In this document: positions 1 to 5,911 of the stretch, piece by piece
Layout of the letters: the number at the start of each line of letters is the position of its first letter
Position numbering within the stretch: position 1 is the stretch's first letter
Assembly (NCBI GenBank): GCA_035632955.1
Contig: DASQFU010000196.1
Coordinates: 1-12,437 of the forward strand
From: DASQFU01 sp035632955
GTDB lineage: Bacteria; Eisenbacteria; RBG-16-71-46
Reading direction: 5' to 3'
DNA length: 12,437 nt
The notes under the pieces: model-generated
Databases searched by the model: none
Told to the model about the DNA's origin: nothing
What the model saw: only the letters and a program-made list of their open reading frames with translations
Position numbers and translations under genes: made by a program

Positions 1-129
1 TCGAGCCTCCCCGTCACCGTGCTCGTGAGCGATGCTCGACGTCTCGTTGCGCCCACATCCCACCAGCACGATCACCGCCAGGAACAGCCAAGTCGGTCGC
101 GGTCTTCCGGCAACGAAGATCCCGTTCAT
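1..129 (-). CDS. RND efflux periplasmic adaptor lipoprotein (CzcB/CusB-like), N-terminal fragment
   Basis: This is the first 43 codons of a gene that runs off the left edge. It starts with ATG at 129-127, and that ATG overlaps the stop codon of the upstream channel gene as ATGA. A GGAGG ribosome-binding site lies 7 bases upstream, inside the channel gene. The peptide has a positive N-terminus (GRPRPTW), a hydrophobic stretch (LFLAVIVLVG) and a lipobox LVGC with Cys at residue 25, so it should be a lipid-anchored exported protein. A His/Asp/Glu-rich segment (HEHGDGE) follows, as is common just after the signal in metal-efflux adaptors. The adaptor assignment rests mainly on position after a CzcC-like gene, which matches the czcCBA order. 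The adaptor would bridge an inner-membrane RND pump and the outer-membrane channel. None of the diagnostic hairpin or beta-barrel domain is in view. Confidence 0.72.
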   Translation of the reverse strand, partial: MNGIFVAGRPRPTWLFLAVIVLVGCGRNETSSIAHEHGDGEAR

Positions 130-1457
130 CGGCCTTCCTCCCCTGCGTCGATGCGCCCGAGCGGTTCTCCGATGAGATGCTCGAGAGCGGCGCGCGCGCG
201 CCATGCCTCGACGGTCGCTTCCACCCACGCCACGTCGGCCTCGAGCAAGCTGCGTTGTGCGTCCAGGAGCTCGAGAGAGCTGAAACGGCCGCCCCGATAG
301 CCGGCGGAAACCTGGCGCAGTACCTCTTCCGCTTTGGGACGAACGCGATCGACGATCAACTCATGGGCTTCGCCTGCCGCCAGCGAGCGCTCATAGGCGC
401 TGCGCAGCTCCTCCTGAAGCCGCAGGCGGACCAACCGCTCGCGCGCGGAAGCGGCTTCGCGTTCAGCCTCTGCTGCCTCGGCGCTGGCGCGCTGGGTTCC
501 CCATAGCGGCAACGGAATGGATATCCCCGCCACCATGGCGACGGTCTCCTCCTCGGCGAGATGGCGAAAACCGGCCGAGACCTCGAGGTCAGGCACACGA
601 GCGGCCCGCATCTCCCGTAGCCTCGCCTCCTCGAACGCGACCTCCGCGGCCGCTCGCAATCGTTCGGGATGCTGCTGGAGCCGCGTCACGAGTTCCGCCG
701 GTTGGGGAATGCGAACGCGGGCCGGCACGTCGAGGGCGAGCGAGTCGAGGTTGTAATCCGTCGCGCCCCATTGGGAGATCAAACGCTGCCACGCTGCTCT
801 CAACTCGGCTCGCGCACGCACGCGCTCTGCCTGGCGGTTGGCCAGCACGGCTTCGGCCTTGATCCGTTCCACGGCAGGACCGGCCCCCGCTCGAAACCGT
901 TCATTCGCCGCCTCGATGGCCTGAGCGGCCAGTTGCTCGGCCCGAGCCAGCCGCCCGAGTTTCTCTTGCAGTGTCCAAGCGTCGAGAAAGCGTTCGGAGG
1001 TGGCGGTCAAGACTCGCCGCTCCTCGGCGGTCAGCTCAGTCCAGGCAAGCTGCTCGGAAGCCTGCGCGGCGTGCACCCGAGCGGCTCGATCGCCGCCGAG
1101 GTCGATGACCTGGCCCAGCGACGCCGTGATTTCGCGACGCCTGCTCCCCACCTCGCCCGCGAAGTTCTCGACATCCAGCGCCGCGCTGGGGTTGGACCAG
1201 CGACCCGCGTCGCGTCTCCGTGCCGCAGCGGCGCGGAGACGCCAAGCGGCGCCTTGCAGCGCCGGGTGATGACGAGCCGAGAGTCGGAGCGCGTCATCGA
1301 GCGCCAGCACGCCCCGGGGATCCGGCGGTGCGGATACGGTCAGGAGCGACTCGAGCATGGCGGGATGGGTCCGAGGCTGCTGGGCCGCGGCCGAGCCCGC
1401 CTCGATCGAGCCACACGCAAGCACGGCGACGTGAAGCTGCCTGCGAAATGTGTGCAC
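126..1457 (-). CDS. TolC-family outer membrane efflux protein, CzcC/CusC-like
   Basis: The product is an outer-membrane channel of the TolC/OEP superfamily, about 443 residues, the usual size for CzcC. It would form the exit duct of a tripartite RND metal-efflux pump. The mature part opens with the typical ALDDALRLSARHHPAL helix. It continues with WSNPSAALDVENFAGEVG and ITASLGQVIDLGGDR, closely like the CzcC signature (NP...EVENF...S...ELGGKR). Long Ala/Arg/Glu-rich helices and a second repeat (AEVAFEEARLREMRAARVPD) follow. I place the start at GTG 1457-1455. A GGAGG site lies 8 bases upstream at 1470-1466, and the product then begins with a normal signal peptide (HTFRRQLHVAVLACG...AGSAAAQQ). 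The frame is open to a TTG at 1481, but that would bury the ribosome-binding site inside the gene. The stop overlaps the adaptor start as ATGA, implying translational coupling. The metal specificity (Zn/Co/Cd or Cu/Ag) cannot be read from this subunit. Confidence 0.88.
   Translation of the reverse strand: MHTFRRQLHVAVLACGSIEAGSAAAQQPRTHPAMLESLLTVSAPPDPRGVLALDDALRLSARHHPALQGAAWRLRAAAARRRDAGRWSNPSAALDVENFAGEVGSRRREITASLGQVIDLGGDRAARVHAAQASEQLAWTELTAEERRVLTATSERFLDAWTLQEKLGRLARAEQLAAQAIEAANERFRAGAGPAVERIKAEAVLANRQAERVRARAELRAAWQRLISQWGATDYNLDSLALDVPARVRIPQPAELVTRLQQHPERLRAAAEVAFEEARLREMRAARVPDLEVSAGFRHLAEEETVAMVAGISIPLPLWGTQRASAEAAEAEREAASARERLVRLRLQEELRSAYERSLAAGEAHELIVDRVRPKAEEVLRQVSAGYRGGRFSSLELLDAQRSLLEADVAWVEATVEAWRARAALEHLIGEPLGRIDAGEEGR
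137..141 (-). promoter_or_regulatory. Shine-Dalgarno of the adaptor lipoprotein gene
   Basis: The minus strand reads GGGGAGGAAGGCCG immediately before the ATG at 129-127. GGAGG sits 7 bases upstream of the start, inside the 3' end of the channel gene. Together with the ATGA overlap it supports the adaptor start and coupled translation. Confidence 0.65.
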
Positions 1458-1465
1458 GGGTATTT

Positions 1466-1470
1466 CCTCC
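1466..1470 (-). promoter_or_regulatory. Shine-Dalgarno deciding the GTG start of the CzcC-like gene
   Basis: The minus strand reads GGAGG here, 8 bases before GTG 1457-1455. This perfect match at ideal spacing favours the GTG over the upstream in-frame TTG at 1481. Confidence 0.7.
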
Positions 1471-1534
1471 GGTGACGCCAAGGACCGCGCGAAGGGATCA
1501 TTCGCGCGACGACGCTCTCAGTTACCGGAGAAAA

Positions 1535-1930
1535 TCAGCAGCGAAGGACGATGGTCTGAAGCGGCAGCGAAGCCGTAAGGAGGAAGGAATCCGAGGTATC
1601 GGTTGGCCAGAGCCGGAGGTGTTCCAGCGCGAGTTGGGAGGGCAAGAGGGAGAGAGGCTGCAGTGGTGTGTCTCGAGCATCGTCAGCGCCGCGCAGGGCC
1701 ACACCTTCGGAGATCGACGTGTCCAGGCACGGCTCGCATTCGCTGCCACAAAGGCTGCCGGCGGCGCTCGAGGTCGACGGCCCATCGGAAACCAGACAGG
1801 CTTGGCTCGGTTCGAGCGCACGGTGGCCCTGAGGTCCCACGCACAGGTCACAAGCGCCGGGCGTTAGAAGCGTCAGCACGCCAACCAGGACGCACGCCAT
1901 GCGTCCGATCTGTGAGATGTGACTCAACAC
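1535..1930 (-). CDS. Small exported Cys-rich protein leading the metal-efflux operon
   Basis: This is a hypothetical protein of up to 131 residues with a hydrophobic N-terminal segment (MACVLVGVLTLLTPGAC) that looks like a signal peptide or lipobox. A Cys/His cluster follows: C27-x2-C30, H36, C45, C61, C65 and C68, ending in CEPCLD. I recall small proteins with this pattern (C...GH.A.E...C...CGPC.D) at the head of RND heavy-metal efflux operons. They have no assigned biochemical role, and metal binding is inferred from the Cys/His content. The frame can start at GTG 1930 or at ATG 1900, residue 11. Neither has a convincing ribosome-binding site, and the ATG leaves a shorter, cleaner signal sequence. 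The C-terminal half (after about residue 72) is Leu-rich and unremarkable. The CzcC-like gene starts 77 bases downstream on the same strand, so cotranscription is likely. Confidence 0.6.
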   Translation of the reverse strand: MLSHISQIGRMACVLVGVLTLLTPGACDLCVGPQGHRALEPSQACLVSDGPSTSSAAGSLCGSECEPCLDTSISEGVALRGADDARDTPLQPLSLLPSQLALEHLRLWPTDTSDSFLLTASLPLQTIVLRC

Positions 1931-1966
1931 GGAACGAGGCTTGCGTATCCGATGGCAGGTGTCAAG

Positions 1967-2300
1967 CTAGACCTCTTCCTCCTGACGCAAACTGAACTGC
2001 GGCCGCTCCGTCACGCCGCGCCCGGCCTCATCCATTTGATCTGGATGCGGAGGTAGCACCGGGCATGCCCAGCTCGTCGAGCGTCTTGACCTGTGCCGGC
2101 ACGACCCGGAACACGGCCGCCGGGCCGCGATGCTGCAGCAGGATGTTGGCGCCCAAGCCGCGACAGGCCGGGTATGTCGATGCAAAGTCGATGTCGCGAT
2201 GCTCCTCGAAGATGCGCTTCTGCTCGCTCAGCAGGTCGTAGATCGCGGCGATGGTTGCTTCGCGCGTCAGCGGCGGCCCGGCTTGAATCCGGAGTGTCGA
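1967..2300 (-). pseudogene. Decayed pilT/pilU-type pilus retraction ATPase (N-domain and C-tail only)
   Basis: No intact gene is present, but minus-strand pieces in different frames line up with PilT/PilU. From about 2279 one frame gives PPLTREATIAAIYDLLSEQK, then IFEEHRDIDFA. A one-base shift gives IDIPGLSRL, as in PilT 'F..EVPGVARFR'. A second, compensating shift returns to the first frame with GANILLQHRGPAAVFRVVP and KTLDELGMP, matching the PilT N-terminal domain up to just before its Walker A. The sequence then jumps to YLRIQIKWM in another frame, followed after a further shift by DEAGRG...FSLRQEEEV and stop TAG at 1967-1969. That resembles the PilU C-terminus (NDLRLMIKL...GLSLE). The whole ATPase core (Walker A, Asp box, Walker B, His box), roughly 230 residues, is absent, as are the first 40 or so residues. 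High GC at third codon positions persists within each piece, which argues for real former coding. The N-domain assignment is strong and the C-tail is inference from family memory. This remnant fills most of the gene-free 1931-2373 stretch. Confidence 0.72.
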
Positions 2301-2309
2301 ACGACGACA

Positions 2310-2337
2310 CCCCGCTGGCCATCCATGGCCGGCGGGG
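2310..2337 (-). terminator. Strong hairpin after the glycine-zipper gene, possible terminator
   Basis: A 13-position inverted repeat has arms at 2310-2322 and 2325-2337 around a 2-base centre. It has a single imperfect pair, G-U in a plus-strand RNA and A-C in a minus-strand RNA. It starts 37 bases after the stop of the minus-strand gene at 2374. No T-run follows on either strand, so it is not a textbook intrinsic terminator. It may stabilise a 3' end or act with Rho. Confidence 0.4.
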
Positions 2338-2373
2338 CGAAGAGGACTTCGGTATTCGACAGAAACTTTGGAG

Positions 2374-3093
2374 CTACGTGCGCCGGATGGTCACCGAGCG
2401 CGAGGTGGTGAACGAAAGGGACTCGCCGGCGTCGATCTCCGCCTGATATCCCTTCGACGCCTTGACCGCCGCGGTCGCCGCCGCCCCGCCGACCACGCCG
2501 CCGATGACCGTGCTCTTGGTGCTGCCGCCGATCGCTTTGCCGAGCAGCGCGCCGGCCGCAGTTCCGCCGGCGATGGCGCCGATGTTCCGCGCCCGCGGCG
2601 AGCCCGCGACGATCATCTCGGACGTGCCGCCCAACGTGTAGCTCCGGCCGCGCACCGTGACGGACGAGAGCCCGAGCTGCAGCGCCGCGCGATCACCGCT
2701 GCGCGCCGCATTGGAGACACGCACCGTTCCACGCACCGAGCTTCCGGCCGGAATCACCAGTCGCCCGTCCTCGTACACGTCCTGCGTCACCTCGCCATGC
2801 CAGGTCTCACCCACCGACGACGTCTTCGATGTCATGCCGGTGTTGACGGCGATCGATAGCGCCGTACCTGCCGGGACAATGTTGCCGCTCGAGGTACGCG
2901 GCCGGCGAGGTTCGCGGTATTGAACCCGCGGTGTGATGTCGCCCGTGGGCCGGTCGTCGTTCACGGCTAGCGCAGCGGCGTCCTTGGCCTCCGCGGGAGT
3001 GTTGGATCTTGACGCGGCCCAACCGATCGCCGCGCCCGCCAAGAGCACGGCGAGACCGGCAGCGACGAACTGGTGATTCCGATTGTTCAACAT
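2374..3093 (-). CDS. Exported protein with IPAG-type beta domain and glycine zipper, function unknown
   Basis: The product is 239 residues. The start is ATG 3093-3091 with AAGGAGG 10 bases upstream. Residues 9-27 (FVAAGLAVLLAGAAIGWAA) form a signal anchor or signal peptide, followed by a low-complexity linker to about residue 70. Residues 72-156 contain a beta-rich domain: IVPAGTALSIAVNTGMTSKT, a GETWHGEVTQDV segment, then LVIPAGSSVRGTVRV and LGLSSVTVRGRSYTL. I recognise this pattern (PAGT...SSKT..VGD...IP.G..V.G.V) from exported proteins of unknown role in many soil Gram-negatives. Residues 171-210 are a glycine zipper (GAIAGGTAAGALLGKAIGG...GGVVGGAAAT) that probably inserts in or packs against a membrane. 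The C-terminus ends in a short beta stretch (SLSFTTSRSVTI). It is likely envelope-located. No enzyme motif is visible, and no neighbour explains its job. Confidence 0.72.
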   Translation of the reverse strand: MLNNRNHQFVAAGLAVLLAGAAIGWAASRSNTPAEAKDAAALAVNDDRPTGDITPRVQYREPRRPRTSSGNIVPAGTALSIAVNTGMTSKTSSVGETWHGEVTQDVYEDGRLVIPAGSSVRGTVRVSNAARSGDRAALQLGLSSVTVRGRSYTLGGTSEMIVAGSPRARNIGAIAGGTAAGALLGKAIGGSTKSTVIGGVVGGAAATAAVKASKGYQAEIDAGESLSFTTSRSVTIRRT

Positions 3094-3226
3094 GCCGTCT
3101 CACCCTCCTTACGCACCGAGGTAAGTCGTTGATCGCAGCCGCAATCACAACTCCCTCGAATGGCACGCGAGCCACGACGCACGACTCGGGCCATTCCCGG
3201 GCGGCGGCAAGCGTCCTGACCTCGGT

Positions 3227-3265
3227 TTGACGTCGCGCATAGGCGCGTGACGGACGCTTGACGTC
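3227..3265 (+). repeat. Two direct copies of TTGACGTC upstream of the glycosylase gene
   Basis: The octamer TTGACGTC occurs at 3227-3234 and 3258-3265, 31 bases apart, about three helical turns. The second copy could serve as a -35 element (TTGACG), with a weak GGCTAT -10 at 3282-3287. That would place transcription start very close to the ATG at 3301. The copies could also be an operator pair. The 3094-3300 interval lies between divergent genes and otherwise shows nothing I recognise. Confidence 0.3.
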
Positions 3266-3300
3266 CACCCAGGGGCACAGAGGCTATCCTCCCCCACGGC

Positions 3301-4245
3301 ATGCCAGAGCTCCCCGACATCCTGCTCTATATGGAGCACCTGCAGCGCCGGCTCGCCGGCGAGACGCTCGAGGTGATCCGCGTGGCGGGGCTGAATCTGC
3401 TGCGTACGGCGGAGCCGCCGGTCGAAGCGGCGGTCGGGCGACAGGTGACGCAGGTCGAACGGATCGGCAAACGCATCGTCCTGGCGCTCACCGGCGAGCT
3501 GTTTCTCGTCTTCCATCTGATGATTGCGGGACGGTTTCGCTGGCGGGAACGCGGCGCGAAGCTGCCGGGCAGGATCGGCCTGGCTGCGCTCGACTTCCCC
3601 TCTGGAACGCTGTTGCTGACCGAAGCCGGCAAACGCCAGCGCGCGTCGCTGCACGTGGTCGAGGGCCGGGCGAGTCTTGCCGCGCTGGATCCAGGCGGGC
3701 TCGAGATGCTGGTGGCCGGCTTCGACGCGTTCGCTGCAACCTTGCGGCGCGAGGACCACACCCTCAAGCGGGCGCTCAGCGATCCCAGACTCTTCAGCGG
3801 GATCGGCAACGCCTATTCCGACGAGATCCTGCATCGCGCGCGCCTCTCGCCGCTGCAGCGGACGGTCCATCTCGACGAAGACCAAACGCGGCGGTTGTTC
3901 GAAGCCGTCCGGTCGACGCTACGCAGGTGGATCGAGCGCTTGCGCGACGAGGCGAGGGACAGGTTTCCGGAGAAGGTGACGGCATTCCATGAGGGCATGG
4001 CGGTTCACGGTCGCTACCGCCTGCCCTGTCCGGAATGCGGCGCGCCGATCCAGCGCATCGTGTACGCGGAGAACGAAACCAACTACTGCCCGCGGTGCCA
4101 GACGGGCGGCCGCCTGCTCGCCGATCGGGCGCTCTCGCGGCTGCTGAAGAGCGACTGGCCGAGAACCCTCGAGGAGCTGGAGCAACCCCATCCCGCGAGG
4201 AACCTCGGCGATCGAAGCAAGGGTCGAGGTCATGCACCTCGCTGA
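3301..4245 (+). CDS. Fpg/Nei-family DNA glycosylase (MPELPD subgroup)
   Basis: This base-excision-repair glycosylase/AP lyase would remove oxidised bases using the N-terminal proline as nucleophile. It has 314 residues, somewhat longer than typical Fpg (about 270). Visible features are MPELPD with Pro2 and Glu3, Lys57 in RIGKRIVL, HLMIAGRFRW near 72-81, and a helix-two-turn-helix with GIGNAYSDEIL (Asn170). A C-terminal zinc finger has Cys243, Cys246, Cys263 and Cys266 (CPECG...NYCPRCQ). Asp replaces the Glu of the usual MPELPE, and the finger reads NETNYC where E. coli Fpg has RATFYC, so the conserved phosphate-contacting Arg is absent. I recall both as traits of the MPELPD...TNYCPRCQTGGR subgroup, whose substrates are less defined than for MutM or Nei. 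A 40-residue tail follows the finger. The ATG has no good ribosome-binding site, so translation may start from a very short leader. Confidence 0.9.
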   Translation: MPELPDILLYMEHLQRRLAGETLEVIRVAGLNLLRTAEPPVEAAVGRQVTQVERIGKRIVLALTGELFLVFHLMIAGRFRWRERGAKLPGRIGLAALDFPSGTLLLTEAGKRQRASLHVVEGRASLAALDPGGLEMLVAGFDAFAATLRREDHTLKRALSDPRLFSGIGNAYSDEILHRARLSPLQRTVHLDEDQTRRLFEAVRSTLRRWIERLRDEARDRFPEKVTAFHEGMAVHGRYRLPCPECGAPIQRIVYAENETNYCPRCQTGGRLLADRALSRLLKSDWPRTLEELEQPHPARNLGDRSKGRGHAPR

Positions 4246-4352
4246 TCCGATCTCGTCGGGCCCACGGTTCGCACGGGTCATTCCGGCCCGCTCGCCGCCT
4301 GGACAGATCGACGGACGCAGCGGGGAGCTGGCCTCATCGCGGAAGGCATCGA

Positions 4353-4374
4353 CGGCGGCAAGCACACGCCGCCG
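4353..4374. terminator. GC-rich hairpin between convergent genes
   Basis: Seven-base perfect arms CGGCGGC (4353-4359) and GCCGCCG (4368-4374) flank an 8-base loop. The hairpin lies in the 133-base gap between two converging genes and just past the stop of the minus-strand gene at 4379. Neither side has a clear T-run, so it is only a candidate bidirectional terminator. Nothing else is evident between 4246 and 4378. Confidence 0.35.
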
Positions 4375-4378
4375 CCGG

Positions 4379-5755
4379 CTAGGGAGCCAGCGCCATCAGC
4401 TTCTTGAGCTCGGCGATCGTCGCTTCGGAACGCTGCCCGGTCGGCAGCGATTCCGCGTAGCTCAAGGTCTCTTCGAGCGCGCGCCGCGCAGCGGCGGAGT
4501 CGCCCATGTCCTTGTAGACGTCGGCGCGCGTGCGAAGAATGCGGATCTTGCGCGGCCCATAGGCTTTCGCCAGGGCACGGTCCGCGGCTGCCAGCGCCTG
4601 CGGCCAGCGTTTCATGGCGCGATACGCCGCCGCGAGCCGGGCGGGCGGATTGTAGTCGTCCGGCAGATCACGCTCGGAAGCTTCGAGCATCTGAATCGCG
4701 CGCTCGGGCTCGTCGAGCTCGAGGTATATGCCCAGTCGGTGCGAATCGAACGTTGCCCTTTGATCCGGCGTCCGCGCGCCCGCCGCGGCGCCTTCCAGGA
4801 ACGCCGCCCATTCCTGCGCGATCTTGCGGGCGCCCGCTTCGTCCTTGGCATCCTGCCGGGCGTCGTAAAGAGCTCCATAGAGTCCGGAGCGGTCGTCGTC
4901 CGCCATTCGCACGCTTCGATCGGCGACCAGGCCGGCGACCGTCGTCTCGAGCGCGGCCACCAGCTCGCTGCGACCGGCCGAGTCGGCCGGCATCCCCAGC
5001 GCGCAGCCGAGTCCGCTGCCGGCCGCGGAGGCGCCCGCGGTCGTGCGACCGAGCCCGGGCAGCGCCGCGCGCGCCAGACGCGCGCATTCACCGTGCGCTC
5101 CGGTGTTCGAGAGCGCGAACAGCAGCGACTCGACCGTGCGCGGGCGCCCCGGCCAATCGGACGCGGCTTGCGCGAGCACGTCGCGAAAGGCGGGAACTGC
5201 CTCCGTGTATCGGGCCTCGCCGTAGAGGCGATCCGCCCGCGCCAAGACGGCCTCGAATCCTGCTTCAGGCCTCGCGGCCGCGTTCCGGCCGTCTCGCAAC
5301 AGCGCCTCGAGCTGCGGCAGCGTCGCCGCGCCGACCCAACGTAGGACAACCTGCTCGTCGTTCGGATCCACGATCAACATCGTCGGCAGCGCCTGGATCG
5401 GGTACTGCTTCCGAAACGACGCGTTTCTCGCGTTCTCGGTGTCGATCTCGAGCCACACGAACTCGTCCGCATGCTTCGCCAACGATGGATCGTTCAACAC
5501 GAATGCCCGCATCGAACGGCAGGTATGACACCACGGCGCCCAGGTCTCGACGAAGATCGGCACCTCGAGCGCACGCGCGCGGGCCAGGGCCTGCGGGTAG
5601 TCGTCGGCGATGAACGGCAGCGGCGATCGGGCGGCCTCGCGTCCCGCCGGCGCCTTGGCGGCGGCGCGAGCGGCGATGACCGGAGTCGGAGAAAACCCTG
5701 CCGCGGCGGCAAGAAACGTCAGGCTCGCGATCAGCGATGTGCGAAGGAGGTTCAC
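4379..5755 (-). CDS. Exported thioredoxin-fold protein with C-terminal TPR-like repeats
   Basis: The product is 458 residues from GTG 5755. I see no strong ribosome-binding site. Residues 1-29 are a signal peptide (NLLRTSLIASLTFLAAAAGF...VIAA). Residues 48-150 form a thioredoxin-7-like fold. DYPQALARARALEVPIFVET leads to the redox motif WCHTC at 75-79 and then MRAFVLNDP, and cis-Pro 124 sits in QALPTMLIVD. It therefore likely acts as a periplasmic thiol-disulfide protein. From about 175 to the end the chain is helical with TPR-like units, such as YTEAVPAFRDVLAQA, WPQALAAADRALAKAYGPRK and ADVYKDMGDSAAARRALEET. These could hold a partner protein. No cytochrome c biogenesis or dsb gene is adjacent, so the substrate is unknown. 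The thioredoxin domain is sure, and the repeat assignment is by eye. Confidence 0.83.
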   Translation of the reverse strand: MNLLRTSLIASLTFLAAAAGFSPTPVIAARAAAKAPAGREAARSPLPFIADDYPQALARARALEVPIFVETWAPWCHTCRSMRAFVLNDPSLAKHADEFVWLEIDTENARNASFRKQYPIQALPTMLIVDPNDEQVVLRWVGAATLPQLEALLRDGRNAAARPEAGFEAVLARADRLYGEARYTEAVPAFRDVLAQAASDWPGRPRTVESLLFALSNTGAHGECARLARAALPGLGRTTAGASAAGSGLGCALGMPADSAGRSELVAALETTVAGLVADRSVRMADDDRSGLYGALYDARQDAKDEAGARKIAQEWAAFLEGAAAGARTPDQRATFDSHRLGIYLELDEPERAIQMLEASERDLPDDYNPPARLAAAYRAMKRWPQALAAADRALAKAYGPRKIRILRTRADVYKDMGDSAAARRALEETLSYAESLPTGQRSEATIAELKKLMALAP

Positions 5756-5822
5756 GGCGCGAAGCCTATCACACGCCGATGGAGCCGAGGCTTGCGGGCC
5801 AGGCGGGCACCGGGGGTTGACT

Positions 5823-5828
5823 TATAAT
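5823..5828 (+). promoter_or_regulatory. Perfect -10 box (TATAAT) upstream of the DinB-fold gene
   Basis: The consensus TATAAT stands out in GC-rich surroundings, 84 bases before the TTG start at 5912 and in the gap between divergent genes. No matching -35 is found at 16-18 bases upstream. The nearest TTGCGG (5792) is too far, and a TTGAC directly abuts the box. It may belong to an activated promoter. Confidence 0.35.
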
Positions 5829-5911
5829 GTCGCGCTCCGTGCCGAGGGCCGCGGATCGTGCCGCCCGTCGACTCGCGGCCGCCCGCGGTTCACTGTCCTC
5901 CGAGGTTAGGG

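Noticed and set aside
669..1475. 268-codon plus-strand frame opposite the CzcC-like gene
   Set aside because: No domain or plausible composition. The minus-strand gene has signal peptide, family motifs and ribosome-binding site.
1960..1965. TTGACA (minus strand) as -35 of the efflux operon promoter
   Set aside because: No -10-like hexamer lies at 16-18 bases, and the site is only 30 bases from GTG 1930, so support is too weak for a promoter call.
2338..2373. Minus-strand reading VAPKFLSNTEVLFAPPAMDG as extra coding sequence upstream of the pilT/pilU remnant
   Set aside because: It runs through the strong hairpin and lacks a match I recognise. It is more likely the 3' untranslated region of the glycine-zipper gene.
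4232..5344. 370-codon plus-strand frame opposite the thioredoxin/TPR gene
   Set aside because: Arg-rich with no family resemblance. The opposite strand carries WCHTC and repeat motifs.
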